Origin: Mrakia gelida
Taxonomy: Eukaryota; Basidiomycota; Tremellomycetes; Cystofilobasidiales; Mrakiaceae
Assembly: GCA_024345305.1 (NCBI GenBank)
Contig: BRON01000002.1
Location: 992,001-1,056,000, forward strand
Direction of reading: 5' to 3'
DNA length: 64,000 bases
Each line of letters starts with the position of its first letter. Position 1 is the stretch's first letter. A program made the translations under genes and the position numbers. The notes under the pieces are model-generated. The model did no database searches. It was not told where the DNA came from and was given only the letters and a program-made list of their open reading frames with translations. Shown piece by piece: positions 11,209-23,979 of the stretch.

Positions 11209-13834
11209 ATGGCTTCCACTACCATCGACCACGACTACTCTCCTGACCACAAATCCGACGCCGGCGAGGGAGGCAAGGAGGTCGCCACTGTTCTCGTCGA
11301 GGGAGTCGAAGTAGACATCGACGTCGCTGAGGAGGCCGCTGTTCTGCGCAAGATCGATCTCTTCATCCTTCCTGTGATGTGTGTGACTTTCTGGCTCCAG
11401 GTGAGTGCTGCTGCCTTTATCTCTCGCTGCGAGCTTCGGTCAAAGCTTCGAAGTTGACGAGCCTCCTCCTCTCTCCGCGACGTCTTCTCTTTCAGTACAT
11501 CGACAAGTCCGCCCTCGCGTACGCTTCCGTCTTCGGTCTCTCCAAGGATCTCAAGCTCAAGGGGACTCAGTACTCTACTCTCGGATCTCTCTTCGTGAGT
11601 CTGGGCATCCTGGAATTGATCTGAAAAGAGGCTGCGACAGAGGCGCGACGATCGAAGGCTGATCTCTTTCTGCCTTTCTTTTCCTTCTTTCTCCATCCAG
11701 TACATCGGATACCTCGTCGCTGAATACCCCTCGTCTTACCTCCTCCAAAAACTTCCCATCAACCGATACGTTCCCACCATGGTACGTCTTTCGACTCTCG
11801 CCCGCTCGTCCGAAGATGAAATTCCAAACTGACTCGACCCTCGTCTTCTTCCCTTTCTTCTCAAAGGTCGTGCTCTGGGGTATGATTCTCGCTGTCACCT
11901 CCCACGGAAAGAACTTCACGGACTTTGCTCTCTGCCGAACCTTCCTTGGGTGAGTCTTCCTCCTCCTTCTCGAGCGTCGATGTCGCGTCAAAAGGAGCGC
12001 TGACTTTCGCTCCCGTCTCGACTTCTAGTGTCTGCGAGGCCGTCATCACTCCCGCCTTCCTCATGATCACTGGAGCTTACTGGAAGCGAGAGGAGCAGCC
12101 TTTCCGAGCTGGTATCTGGTACTCGATGGTGAGTTTGCTACCTTTTCAGAGCTCGTTTGGTACGGTAGACAAGGAAACGGAGCTCGCACGCGTTCCGTTC
12201 TTCTCGCTTCTGACTTCATTTCGTCTTCTTCTTCCAGAACGGTCTCGGTTCTCTCTGTGGATCTCTCATCACCTACGGAGTCGGTCAAATTCACTACAGT
12301 GAGTCCGAAAGCTCTGTGGTTCTGCGCCGGCGTCGAGAGCAGCGAGCGGCTGATTCGACCTCTCCTGTCCTTCCTTTTCGCAGAGGATTACTACTCCTGG
12401 TCCTGGATCTTCCTCTTCTCTGGATGCTTGACCGTTCTTTGGGGTTTCATTCTCTTCCTCGTTATGCGTACGTCTCAGTCTTCGTTCGTTCATCTCGACC
12501 TCCGAGCCAATCGAATGCTGACCTCGACCTCTTCTTCCCCTTACAGCTGAGTCGCCCTCCAAAGCCTGGTTCCTCACTCCCAGGCAGCGAGAGGTCGCCG
12601 TAGGTCGAATCAGAAACAACATGACCTCGCTCGCTTCCAAGCAGTTCAAGTGGTCGCAGGCGAAGGAGGTGAGTCGAGCTCGGTGTTGTCAGGAATCACG
12701 ACGCCCTCGCTGACCCGTTCGGTTCTCCATCTGCAGGTCTTCAACCCCTTCATCGACCCCCAGGGTCTCTTACTCTTCCTATGGGTCGTCGCCAACGAGG
12801 TCGTTAACGGATCTGCCATCTTCATCAAGGTTCGTTCGAGACGGCTCATGCTCATCCAACGAACGGCTCGCTGATCTCGTCTTCGCCTCTTCTTTCCAGC
12901 TCGTCACTCAATCTTACGGTTTCGGAACTCTCAACACCATCCTCCTCGGAGTCCCCACCGGAGTCATGCAGATGATCTTCATCCTCTCCGGAACTTACCT
13001 CGCTCGAAAGCTGAAGGGAGGAAGGTGAGAACAAGATCGCGCTTTCGTTCCGAGTATTTCTCTCTCGAGCTGACCTTTCTCGTTTACTTGCTTTCCAGAA
13101 TCTACACCCAAATGGCATACCTCTGCCCTTCCGCTCTCGGTATCATCCTCCAGATCGCCCTCCCTCGATCCCAAAAGGGAGCTCTCCTCTTCGGAAACTA
13201 CCTCATCGGATCCTACGTCGCGTCCTTGGTCATCGGTTTCTCCCTCCCCACCGTCAACTCCGCTGGATACACTAAGCGACTCACTCTCACTGGAACCGTC
13301 TTCTTGGGATACTGCGTTGGAAACAGTGAGTTTCTTTCCTTCCTCGTCGCGCCATCCGTCTCCCTCCCTTCGGCGCCGTGCTGATCGACTCCTTCCTTTC
13401 CTCTCTTTCCTCTCAGTCATCGGTCCTCAAGCTTTCTTCACCGGAGAGACCCCTCTCTACAAGACTGGATTCAGTGAGTCTTTGATCTGTCCTCGCTTCC
13501 CCCGTTCGTTTCGCTGACCGCCTCCCTCTTCGCTCTTCCTCTCAGGTGTCTGCCTCGCCATGCTCTGCTGCCAGTGCCTTCTCCTTGGTATCCTTCGAGT
13601 GTACTACGTTCGAGAGAACAAGCGACGAGATCGGATCCAGGCTGAGATGGAGGCTCGGGGAGAGGAGATGCCTGGTTAGTCCCTCGTCTCGTTTCGTCTC
13701 GTTCGACGCGACGTCCTTTCTCGCTCGCTCGTACTGACCTCTCCCTTCTCTCTTTTCTTCAACCTCCTCCAGTCTACGACACCTACGCGGACGTTACCGA
13801 TATCGAGAACTTGCGATTCCGATACCTCCTCTAG
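11209..13834 (+). CDS. MFS anion:cation symporter, Dal5/allantoate-permease type
   Basis: Plasma-membrane transporter of the major facilitator superfamily, anion:cation symporter family (allantoate, nicotinate, pantothenate and related organic anions). Exons: 11209-11400, 11496-11594, 11701-11781, 11867-11949, 12029-12128, 12238-12298, 12384-12467, 12547-12668, 12737-12829, 12900-13024, 13099-13325, 13417-13473, 13546-13674, 13773-13834; 504 residues. Family landmarks: LPVMCVTFWLQYIDKSALAY after an acidic N-terminus, YLVAEYPSSYLLQKLP, CEAVITPAFLMITGAYWKRE, MPESPSKAWFLTP at the central loop, and an FFTGETPLYKTGF segment near TM11. About 12 hydrophobic segments are present and the length is typical. 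Substrate is not predictable. The divergent Zn2Cys6 gene is a plausible regulator (inference from position). Confidence 0.92.
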
Positions 13835-14518
13835 ATCTGCTTCTCGTCTTTCCCGTCCTTTCGTCTCTCTCTCTCTTTGGGTTTTGCCGTCTTTTTTCAT
13901 TCATCGTTGTACGACTGTTACTCCTTTTAGACCCTTCTGCTCGCTCGTTGTACCACACCGTCCTTAGGACTACTTATTCATTTATTCGGGCTCTGTTCGC
14001 TCTGCTCTGCCATGACCTTTCTCTCTCTATCGAAATCGACGTTGGAGAACCAAGAAACCGAACGCGTCGCCGTTTCCAACTCGTCTTTCTCGGACGCTGA
14101 CCGCACCTCTCTCCTTCCCTCCAGGTCGAATACCGAATCTTGCTGACGTCGTACGAAAAGATACTTTCTCTCCGAGAGGCTAAGCCCTCAAGTAAAGCTG
14201 GTTGTGCCGAGGGAGGGAAGGAGGAGAGGATCGAGGAACGAAGTCCAGCGTCGGTCGAAGATCGCAGAGAAAAAAAGGTATCTATAGAGGTGCGTGGAGA
14301 GTTCGTGAGTTGACGAGATGGGTAAGAGGAGATGGATGAGGAAAGCAAGCAAGCATGCAGCACGATGGATGAACAGAACAAAAACCAAACGAGAGTTAAA
14401 ACCCAAAAGAAAGCGAAAGAAACCCAAAACACAAAACTCGACGCGTCGTCCGTCCCACCCCCTCCCCTTCCCCTCCTTCCCTCTCGCACTCCACTCCGCT
14501 CAACCGAGTCCAGCAGCG

Positions 14519-17178
14519 CTACACCCCCACCGCCGCCCTCCCCCCGAACCCAAACAACCTCCCAAAGCTCCACACGGTAACGACCAACCCCGTCGGCAGG
14601 ACTCCAAAGAAGATGACTCCGTCCTGCCAGATCCTCCTCCCCGTTCGTCTCTTCTGAAGCTGTCTCTCCTTCTTCGCGAGCAGAGCGTCCATGACCTGCG
14701 AGGGGGAGGGGGTGAAGGGGTTCTGCGAGGTGGAAGGGGAGCCGTTGTTGGGGTTGGTGGAGGGGAAGATGATGGAGAGAGGTCGACGGAGGTGGAAGAG
14801 GATGATGAAGAGAATGGCTGGATGGCGGAGGACGAAGGAGAGGGAGAGGAAAGGGCAGAAGGTCAGTACGGAACGAGAGGAGGGGACAGAAGAACTTGAG
14901 TCGATAGCACGACGAAAAACGTGAGAAGGAACGCGTCGAGACGAAATTGAACTCACCAGGCAACACGAAGCTCAAACTCAGCGCTCCTCCCACCCCAATC
15001 AGCACCACCTTCTCCGCCACCCAGTAATCATTCAACACCGCCAACCCGGTCACGAATCCCCACAGCACGCTCGTCGCGACCCAAAACTCCTTCCCTCTCC
15101 TCCCTCCCGCCCCAGCAGGTTCCAACCCCCCACCCTTCACGTCCAACCAGCTCTTCAGCGTCCTAGCCAGCACGTCCCTCGTCGGCAGGAAGATCATCGG
15201 AGTCCCTGCCAGGGCCATCCCGATAGCTGCTAAGCGGGCAGAGACGATCCAGGGATCGGTGGTTGGGAAGGCGTCGAGGATCATCGGCGGGAGCAGAGCG
15301 AAGGGTAAAGATGGGTGAGGGTGTGGGTCGTCTGCGGACGAGGCGAAGGGGATGGAGGAGGAAGTAGGAGAAAGGTGGGTGGAGGGGGAGAGGAGGAAGT
15401 AAGGGAGAAGGGAGAGGGGAAGGAGCAGAGCGAGGGTGGCGAGGTTTTGGAGGAGAGGGGAGATGGCGAAGGAGCGTTGGGAGGATTTGAGGAGGGTGGA
15501 GTGGTTGGGGAGGGTGGAGAGATGGGAGGTGAGGGTGAAGGTGATGATGGCTGACGGAGAAGAACGAGACGGAAGGTGAGCCTTCGCCTTTTGAGAGTCT
15601 CGACGCGTCGCGATCGACCTTCGTTCGATATAGAGACGAAAGACGCGTCGTGTTCGACTCGAGAGGCCTAAGGGTAGAGCCACTCACTAATGCCACCCCA
15701 AATCCCGCCTCTTCCAAGTCCGTCACCAGCAACGACCGCTCCAAAATCCGTTCCAGCGACGACGGAGGGAGGAGACGTTGGGAGTCCGTTTCGATGGAGA
15801 GCGATGGTTTTGACGATCGTTACGACGGAGACGAAGATGGTGAGAAGAGCAGCGAGGAAGGAGACTCGAGTGATGGTGGATGAGTGGAGATGGAACGGGA
15901 GAAGGAGAGGGAAGTTCTGCGGAAAGAGGAACCAGCAAGACGCGTCGAGACGAAAGGTCAGCGCGATGAAAGGCTCGCGAGGTAGCTGTACGAGAGCCAC
16001 AAGCTCGATGGGAGACGAAGGGAAGACTGACCATCAACGCAAAGATGACGACCCAAAAGCTTCTGTGGTGAACGATGGAGGCAGCGTGGACGAAGAAGGT
16101 GTCCGCGACGGGAACCATGAGATTTCCCATCACTTCGGAAAGCGAGCGCAACAGACGAGCAGAACGATCAGCTCTCGAGTTCTAACCACCCTCGTACTCA
16201 TCATCGACAGAAGCGGTCTGCAAACTCACTCCTCAAGTAAAGCACAAGGATTCCAATCCCAACCAGCAACATCATGACCCTCAGCACTCCCTTGAACACC
16301 CTCCCTCCCCCGAGTCCCTTCCCTAGGTCCTCGTATCGCTTCACGCCGAGATAGCGAGCGATGTAGACAATCGAAACATGACTTGCAGCAGCGAGGAATC
16401 CCAGGATGACAGTCTGTTAAGGAGAAGAAAGGTTGTGGAAAGAAACGCGAAGGGGACAACGAACGAAGGTTAGCTTCGAGCTCAACAAACAACGTCGCAG
16501 TCTTGCTCTCGTTCCGGATTCAGCACTCACGAGAGGGATGAAGAGAGAAGGAGAGAGGAGGTTGACGGCGTAAGGTAAGGCGAGGATGGTTGGTGATAAG
16601 GAGGTGTTGATGAGGTTGAGAGTGAGGTGGAAGATGGTGAGAGGTCCTGAGGAAGGGTGGGAGGAGGAGAGGGAGGAGGACGAGAGACCTCTTGACCTTT
16701 TGTCGTTTCTTGAAGACCGACGTGGGTGAGGGATGAAGGGCGCGTTCGGATCCTCGATGTCGGCTTCTTCATCGTCTTCTCCTTCTACCTCGCTTCCCAA
16801 GTCGAATGTCAAGCTATCGAAGGCTGAGTCTGGTGGCTCGAGGATCAACCCATTCGAGGGTTGCGCTCGTCCTCCTCCTGTCCCTCCTCCTCTTCGTTGC
16901 TCTTCGTCGTCTTCCTCGTCCGTAGAAGTGTAGCCAGAGGTTGTAGTGTTGGTGTTGGATGATGATGAGTGAGCTGATGAGGATGTTGAAGGTGTTTGTG
17001 GATGATTCTCCAGAGGGAAGGACGACGAGCCAGCCGTTGGGTTGGGAGGGCCGGGAGAGGACGACGAGGACGGGAGCCCTGAAGGAGAGTCCGCTCGAGA
17101 AGAACGCTGGAACGAGATGGAGGAGGTGTGCCGTCGAGGAGTGGCCGATAAGGAGGAGGAGGAAGAGGAGGGGACCAT
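14519..17178 (-). CDS. AAAP-family amino-acid transporter (AVT-like)
   Basis: Probable amino-acid transporter of the AAAP/Aa_trans family, often vacuolar in fungi. Exons: 16531-17178, 16230-16413, 16032-16132, 15688-15916, 14957-15550, 14519-14817; 684 residues, all phases agree. The first ~180 residues are Ser-rich and acidic, with no transmembrane segment, as in several vacuolar AVT proteins. The transmembrane part begins LTIFHLTLNLINTSL followed by a conserved LALPYAV, then TVILGFLAAASHVSIVYIARYLGVKRYEDLG; about 10-11 hydrophobic segments follow. A 40-residue variable Ser/Pro loop lies between helices in exon 5. The C-terminus (FFGVLPTGLVVTVWSF) is hydrophobic. Substrate and membrane are inferences. 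The 3' UTR contains many A-rich direct repeats. Confidence 0.83.
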
Positions 17179-17391
17179 CCCTGAGGAGAAGCTGATATGA
17201 GTCCGAGAGAGAGAAAGAAGGGAAGGGAGAGAAGGATGCGGTTGAGGTCAACTCTCGATCGAAGGCTGCGTCGAAGGAGGCATCTCCCCAACGAGAGAAG
17301 CTCACCACGAGCTCCTTCCCAACCACCAGCAACGAACTTTTTCATCCCATCGCTCTCTCCTCTCTTCTTCTTCGTCGAATCACTGGAGTTT

Positions 17392-19209
17392 ATGGCTCCT
17401 CGACGTTCCCCGTCTTCTTCGAGCACTCGTCAAGGATCCTTCGCTCCCCCGCCGGACGCATCATCCTATCGAGACCTCCTGCTCTTCGAAGAGCGTCTGA
17501 AACAGAACGCAGCTCTCTTGAGAAGTAGGAAGAGGAAGTATGAAGGTCAGTGCACAGTTCGAAACAGGGGAGCATACAGAGGGTCGTATGCAGGAGCAGA
17601 GGGGAAGGAGGCGAAGCTCATTCGAGGAGGCCAACTGATGACCTTTCCTCGATATCTCCGCCCTTCTCCTACCAGTCTTCCTCGCCATCCTCCTCGTCAC
17701 AATCGTCGTCTTGACACACAAATCCTTCCTGCGCCCATCACCCGTGAGTTTGTAGAGTCGAAACAGGGCCGAACGAAGCTGAAGGAGCGAAGCTGACGAG
17801 CCACTTCTCCCTTCCTCTCCTCCTTCTCCCCCCTCCCTCTCTTTCCTCTCGTTTCAAGACTCCCTCACTGCATTACCTCCACCTCTCTCTGCTCCCCGTA
17901 GCAGTCGTCACTCTGCTCCTCTTCTTCGCGAGCGGAATGTACGCTGAACGGATAGGCTACGCGAATCGGTGAGCTTTCATCCTCCTTCCAACCCCACCAG
18001 ATCGAACGAGGAGAGACGTCGCACCTTCTCGTCCCAGAACTTCCGTCCCCTTCGTCTTCGTCTTCTCTTTTTGAACCGGAGCTCACCACTCTCACTTCCT
18101 CGGCGTTTTATGGTTTATTGTTCTTGTGCTGCAGCTACGTCCCTCACGCCAACCGAGCTCTTCGATCCCTCAACATGCATCTCAACATGCGCGTCCAACC
18201 CACTCCTCTCATCCCTTTCGTCCCCTTCCCCTTCTCCCTCCTCCTCCCCTCCGCACCCACCCCACCCTCCGGAATCCAAGGACCCTCCCCTTCATCAACT
18301 TGCTCATCCCAAACCCCACCCCCTTCCTCAACTCCAACCACCTCCTCTCCCCTCTCCAAACCAACCAAATCCACCTCCCTCACCTCCTCAGCCTCCCCAA
18401 CCTCCAACCCCCTCACCCTCCGCGCCTCCATCCCACCAACCAAAAACCCACGAGGAGAACTCATCTTCTCCTCCCGCGTAGATCGAGCCTTCCGAGACGG
18501 CTACGAGCGCTACCGAGGGATGTTTGAGCGGCGGAGGGAGGAGAGGTATCGCGAGACGCGTGCGGGCAAGGGAGGACTGATGGGGATTTGGTGGAGACTG
18601 TTGGGGTATAGGAAGAAGGTTGTTCAGGCAGGAGGAGGGGACACGCCGGTTGGAGGAGGGAGGTTGAGGAACGGAGCGACTCCTCCTGGATCGTCGAAAC
18701 AGAGTCGAACACCTTCGCCTTCGGGTCTTGGTGGAGGAGGAGGAACGACGTCTTCGAGCTCGAGTTCGATTGGACGAGCATCGACCTCTGGGACGACGAG
18801 TAAACGACGACCCGGTCTGCCTCGAGGAGGAGGAGGATCAGGATCGTCGTCGTCGCAGAACTCCAACACAACCACCACCACCGGCTCTTCCTCCTCCACG
18901 TCAACCATCCTCGCAGCACCCCCCTCCACCTCCTCCTCCCTCCGCAACACCCGCTCCTCCATCTCCATCCCGGAAGCCGAGGTCGTCCTGGACGTAGGGA
19001 AGGTCGGGGAGCGACTGAACATGATGTCGAGGAGTCAATCCGATCGAGGGACAGGTAGAGATAGGGAAGGTGAAGGGAGTGGAGGGAGTCCGAATCGAGC
19101 GAGGGCGGAGAGCTTCAGTTTCTTGCTTAACAATGGGGGGAGCTCGTCGGAGGGGGAGGGAGGAGGGGGTGGTGGGTTTGGGAGTTATAGTGGGAGGAGG
19201 GGAGGTTGA
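17392..19209 (+). CDS. SPO7: Spo7-like regulatory subunit of the Nem1 lipin phosphatase
   Basis: Spo7 binds Nem1 at the nuclear envelope/ER; the complex dephosphorylates the phosphatidate phosphatase Pah1 (lipin), controlling membrane synthesis and nuclear shape. Exons: 17392-17545, 17676-17743, 17859-17968, 18135-19209; 468 residues. The N-terminus has SSYRDLLLFEERLKQNAALLRSRKRKYE, matching the conserved Spo7 start (coiled region before the membrane pair). Two hydrophobic segments follow: VFLAILLVTIVVL and LLPVAVVTLLLFFASGMY, then YVPHANRALRSLNMHLN, another family landmark. The C-terminal ~200 residues are Ser/Gly/Pro-rich and likely disordered, making the protein longer than yeast Spo7. In exon 4 all three plus frames are long, reflecting composition; phase from exon 3 selects the correct one. 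Confidence 0.83.
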
Positions 19210-19783
19210 TTGGCGAGAGGTTTGACGTGACGCAGTCTGGTCTTTCTTGGTTCTTACACTTTGTGGAAATGCTCTCTCTTTTCTTGATCTCCTACTGCGT
19301 GCTGGGGTGTTGGTGGGAAGGGAACAGAGAGAGTCAACGGAGAGGCTAGACGCGACTTGGTTCGATCTCGGATGAGCTGCATTTTTCGCGCTCCCTTTGT
19401 GGGTTCGACGACTTCTTCAGCAGTAGTGGATATCAGACAGGCATCGACGCATGGATCTAAGCTCTCCTGCTTCCTCAAGAGATGAGGAAATGGGGGGAAA
19501 AGAAGGTCAGGTCGCCGGAGTCCCAAAGTCAGCCCACCTCCCGACTCCTCTTGGACGGTCTGGTCTGGTCTGGTTGTAAACAGTGACCCTTCGCCCCTCC
19601 CCTCCCTCTCCCTTCCTCCTTCAGCCCGCCTCCTCTCTTTCCCCTTCCTCTCCCTTCGCTCTCTCTCCCCTCTTCTCTCTCCTTAATCCTCCTACTCTAC
19701 TCTCGAGCCTCCGTCTCTTCGGACTCCCTTCACACTCTTTACGAACAACAACGCGAACCGACGAGGTCAACTCTCCTTCGAGG
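19210..19783. other. Intergenic region SPO7-like - Ser/Pro-rich gene
   Basis: Holds the 3' UTR of the Spo7-like gene and the CT-rich promoter of the next plus-strand gene (pyrimidine tract near 19590-19700). No other gene seen. Confidence 0.5.
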
Positions 19784-22700
19784 ATGGAACCTCAACTGAG
19801 ACGAACGAAACGACTTCCTCTGTCTTCCACCTCGGCTCAACATAACAAACCTCGTAACCCATCCTCCCCTACGAAACTTCAAGCTCCTTCGGCTTCCAAC
19901 AAGGTCGTGAGGAGTGTCAAGTCGAATCCCTCCCTTCCTCGTCAAGCTCGTCCTCCTCCCCCTCCCCTCGGCACTTTCCCTTCATCCTCAACGACAGCAA
20001 CCTCCTCCTCGTCATCTTCGTCTATACCTCACTCTCCCTCCTACCCTCTACCCAACTCTGAGGAAGCTGCGAGTCTCCAACGGCTGGCCGCTCCTGCAGG
20101 AGTCACGTTCGGGAAGGAGCTCTTCCTTCATCGACACGAACGAGACTTCCCTCACCTCTACCAGGTCGTTCCACCCAAGGTCGTAAGGAGGGATACTCCG
20201 GCTAGTGCAATCAGCAGTGAAGAGGCTTCCGTAGTCATGGGAGGTGGAGCTGGCAGTCCAGAGGCGGTGGAAGAGAAGAAGGAGGACGACCACGACTACC
20301 AGGAGGAGGAGCTCTCCACACCTCGACGGAAGGTTCGACCTCTCAGTCTCGTCATGCTTCAACCATCAGGAGGGCTCTTCTCGCCCAAGGACGAAGAGAA
20401 GGTCGCACCAGCATCCAGACCAACGTCGGTAGTGGAGAGGCTGGTAGAGAGGGAGAAGGAACGCGAGAGCTTGGATCTGGACCGACGTTCCTCCGACGAG
20501 ATCAGCTCAGAGTGCGACCTCGACTTCGTCTTCGACCACACCAACAACACCCCTCCACCTCCCCCTCGCTTCAAGGCACCTCTCAAACCTACCACCACCG
20601 CACCCATCCCTCGTCCAGCGTTCAACAACGCCGCAGCCGCCGCTCCTCCTCCCCTCGCCGTCAAGTTCGCCTCGTCAGCAACAGCGGGAGACCATCACCG
20701 TCGTCCCTTCGCTCCTCCTCCTTCCTGCCTCACTCCCTCAACCTCAGGCTCCTCCTCCTACACTCTTCCTCTCGGACCCAACATCTTCCCTTCCCTTCCT
20801 CCCACGCCCGATACAGCCTCCTACCCCTTCCCCTCCCCTCCTCCTCCCGCCGCGACCTCTCGTCGCCCTCTCCCCACCAACCCCTCGCTCGGAGGCCACC
20901 GACGAGGTCCCTCCATCACCTACCGCCGCTCCTCCGCTGCCCTCGTCAGCCCACCCATCTCCTCGACCCTCTCCCCAGCTCCCTCCGTAGGAGATCTCGC
21001 ACCAGGAGCGATGTCGACTTCGGCGTCCAACTCGACCATGACTTCGACCGGATCGATTCGCGTTCCGAGGAGGTTGACGAGCGTGGAGATGGAGAGGGAG
21101 TTGTTCTGGCATCCTAGCATGGTGGAAGAGCAGTTGGAGTCGATGCACGAGGAGAGTGAAGGGATGGGGATGGGAGGAGCGTCGTCGTCGTCGGTGAAGG
21201 GGAAGGAGAGGGACGAGGGAGAGAGACCTGGGATTGGAGGTGCGAAGAGGTTGGGGTCGGGATCTAGTTTGGTTAGGAAGAGTGCCAGTGAAGGGGTGGG
21301 GTTGAGGGAGAGGTATCAGGAGGTGGAGAGTAGGAACCAGTCGACGACCTCGTTGTACGGCGTGAGTCTCGTTTCGCTCTTCTGTTTCGTCTCGGTCGTC
21401 GCGTCTCGCTCGCGCTTTGGCTGACTCTACCACCCTCGTCGGGTCTTCTTTTCGGTACACAGTCTACTCCCAACACTCCCAACTCCCCTTACGGCTTCAT
21501 CCACAACCCTACTCCTCCGTCCATTCACTGCAACGCTCCATCGTCCGACGCCGGCTCCTCGCGTTCGTCCTGGAGGGACTGGTTCGGAGGATCGTCCTCG
21601 TCGCGTCGAGGATCGGAGGTCAAGCACTCCGCCGACGTTCTGGAGCGAGGGGAAGCAGGGGGAAGTGGAACGCTCAGACCTGGGTGGATGAGCAGGAAAG
21701 GAAGTCTCCCTCTCCCGTCCCCAAGCTACTCCTTCGTCTCCTCCGGCTCAGGCTCAGGATCCTCCTTCGGCAACGCACCAGGAGAGATCTGGCCCCCTTC
21801 TTCTCCCTCTTCGCCATCCTACTCTCCCAACTCCAACGGAACCTTCGGTCCCAACAGTCCTCAGCAGATCTACTCGCCATCGTTCCCTCCTGGATCGGAT
21901 CTTCGTCCTCCTCCTCAAGCGGTCACCATCCGACGACCTCTCGTCTCGACGTCGGCCAACGCTACCCTCGCTGGAGGACGGACCTCTCCTTCTCTCTCTC
22001 AGCAACCTCAGCCGCTTCATCGAGGTCTCAAACCTCTCGAGCTCACCCTTCCTCCGAAACCCCTCAGGAAGAAGGCCGGAGGACTCTTCTCGGCCAGTCG
22101 AGCGCCGCTCGCTACCATCGCTGGATCACCTTCGAAGAGGGATCTGGAGGAAGGACGAGGATCAGGACCCTCCGTCGACCAACCGAGATCGAGGACGAGA
22201 TCGGCTCCGACGAGAGGAAGCGGGAGCAATCAGGACGAGAACCACGAGAACATCTCTCCCACCCCTCTCGAAGGCTACCACCTCCAATCCACCCACACCC
22301 CTTCCAGTACCCCACCTCGACTTCGAACTCGATCAGGAGAACCTTCCTTCGCTCTCGCCGTCCATCCTTCGACTCCTCTTCGATACCCTTCCCCTCCCTC
22401 CCCTTCTCTCGGAAAGACCTCCGACCTCCCTTCGCATCGACGGACCTACTCCACCGCTACCTCCACCACCTTCTCTCCTTCCAAATCCAAAGGATCCATG
22501 TCCTACCGACCTCACAACGCTCACCTCAACCTCAACCCTTCCTCCTCCAACGAAACCGCTCGTCGACAATCCATCGTCACCTTCCACGACGCGTCTTCCG
22601 ATCGAACCGCCTTCACTTCCACTCCCAGCTCAGGAGGGTTGGAACACGGGTCGAAGGGAGGAGGAACAGCATCGAACACGCTGTTCAACTCGACTTCGAC

Positions 22701-23534
22701 GACGGCGACGAGTCGGGATCATGGACAGGGAGGAGCAGGGACATTGGTGCGACCGGTGTCGATGCTTTCCATGCAGTCCGTCTATCAGAGGGTGATGAAC
22801 GCTCCGAGGCATTGGCTCGACGAGGTTCTGCCGAGTCAGTTGATCTTCATGGCGGGTTTTCTCTTGGGCCCTTGGTGAGTTCGACGTTCTTTCCTTCTCG
22901 TCTCGCGATCCTCTCGACCGACGCGTCTCCTCTCTCTCTCTCGTCCCACTAATCCTCTTCCTCTTCCTCCTTTCGTTTCTCAGGTGCTGGATCCTCGGCG
23001 GCTGGGGACTCTCTTCCGACGGCCGACTCATCCTCACCCAACTCCAAGGAGCTCGTCCTCGAACCCATCGTCACCTCTCTCCCTCCGGAACGGACCAACG
23101 AAAACAACCCCGATGGGGGTCAGCCTCAGCTCGTCGGTCGTCGTTCAACAGCGACAGGTCCAGCATCGGTGGGCAGAGATCGGGAGGGTGGTCGAACAGC
23201 AACGACGGGAACGAGTACGGTCAGCCGTCGCAGCATCAGCAGTTCCAAGGGCAGAAGTGGAGGACGAGGTCGGGGACGAGTGTGAATGGGAATGGAGGGA
23301 GGAAGAAGTGGCTGTTGCCGGTGTTGAGGTCCGAGGGGAGGGACAAGTGGGTTTGGAGGTGTCGAGTCGCTGCTGTGAGTTTGGTCGCGTCTTTCCTGCT
23401 GTTCGACATCCCAGCTGACTCTTCCTCCCTCCCTCCCTCTCTCTCTTTCTTCTTTCGTGCTTTCTCTTCAGATCCTGAGCGGCTGCGTCTTCATCCCAGG
23501 ACTGGTCCTAGCAGTAGTCTTTGCGGCTCTTTAA
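19784..23534 (+). CDS. Large Ser/Pro-rich protein with C-terminal membrane segments, function unknown
   Basis: Not assigned to a named family. Exons: 19784-21361, 21463-22874, 22984-23374, 23472-23534; 1147 residues, phases agree. About 950 residues are low-complexity (Ser, Pro, Arg) with scattered short basic motifs and many SP/TP sites, consistent with regulation by proline-directed kinases. The conserved-looking part is at the end: SMQSVYQRVMNAPRHWLDEV, then a hydrophobic stretch SQLIFMAGFLLGPWCWILGG, a Ser/Gln/Arg-rich spacer, and a terminal helix ILSGCVFIPGLVLAVVFAAL. This resembles fungal serine-rich membrane proteins with two C-terminal helices, probably a cytosolic tail anchored in a membrane. 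Pairs of long ORFs on other frames are composition shadows. The copia element inserts about 170 bp past the stop. Confidence 0.72.
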
Positions 23535-23703
23535 CCTCGAAATCAAACCCGACCTCCCTCGTCTCGTCCTTCGTCTTGCCTCCTTCTCCTTTGGACTATC
23601 TTCTCGCCGCTGCATCATCCATCACGTCATATCACCATCTTAACTACTTATACCCGTTCTCTACTCCGACTCCTAGTCCTTCCCCATCACGTCCTGCTCT
23701 TCT

Positions 23704-23930
23704 TGTTGGAAGGTGGCGACTCGCAGAGAGATCTTACGTAGTAGCTTAGTAACGCGTCTCGTTCAGTCCCCTTGTTAGTAACCATTCTTCGTAAACAGCT
23801 TTGTAAGCTACCTTCAGATCACGTGACCATTTCCATAGTATATAAACCTTTCGAGTAGCTAGCTTTATACAACAAGCTTTGAACCACATCCTGCAGACAT
23901 CCCTAAGCTCAAGTGGACGACCCAACAACA
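23704..23930 (+). repeat. 5' LTR of the copia element
   Basis: 227-bp direct repeat identical by eye to 28318-28544. Contains a TATATAAA box at 23839-23846 that would drive transcription of the element. Confidence 0.95.
23839..23846 (+). promoter_or_regulatory. TATA box in the 5' LTR
   Basis: TATATAAA about 85 bp before the LTR end; the same motif is at 28453-28460 in the 3' LTR, where it could start transcription into downstream DNA. Confidence 0.6.
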
Positions 23931-23979
23931 CGTTATCAGCACCAGTTCGCCACCACTCGCTAAGCAACAATCCTTCGTC

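Noticed and set aside
13974..15683. A 569-codon open minus-strand frame
   Set aside because: It runs through introns and past the real stop at 14519; splicing by phase gives the AAAP transporter exons instead, and the extra parts are low-complexity.
20744..22952. Long frames on other strands and frames in the Ser/Pro-rich gene
   Set aside because: They arise from codon composition (TCC, CGA, GAG runs); only one frame joins across the introns and ends in membrane helices.
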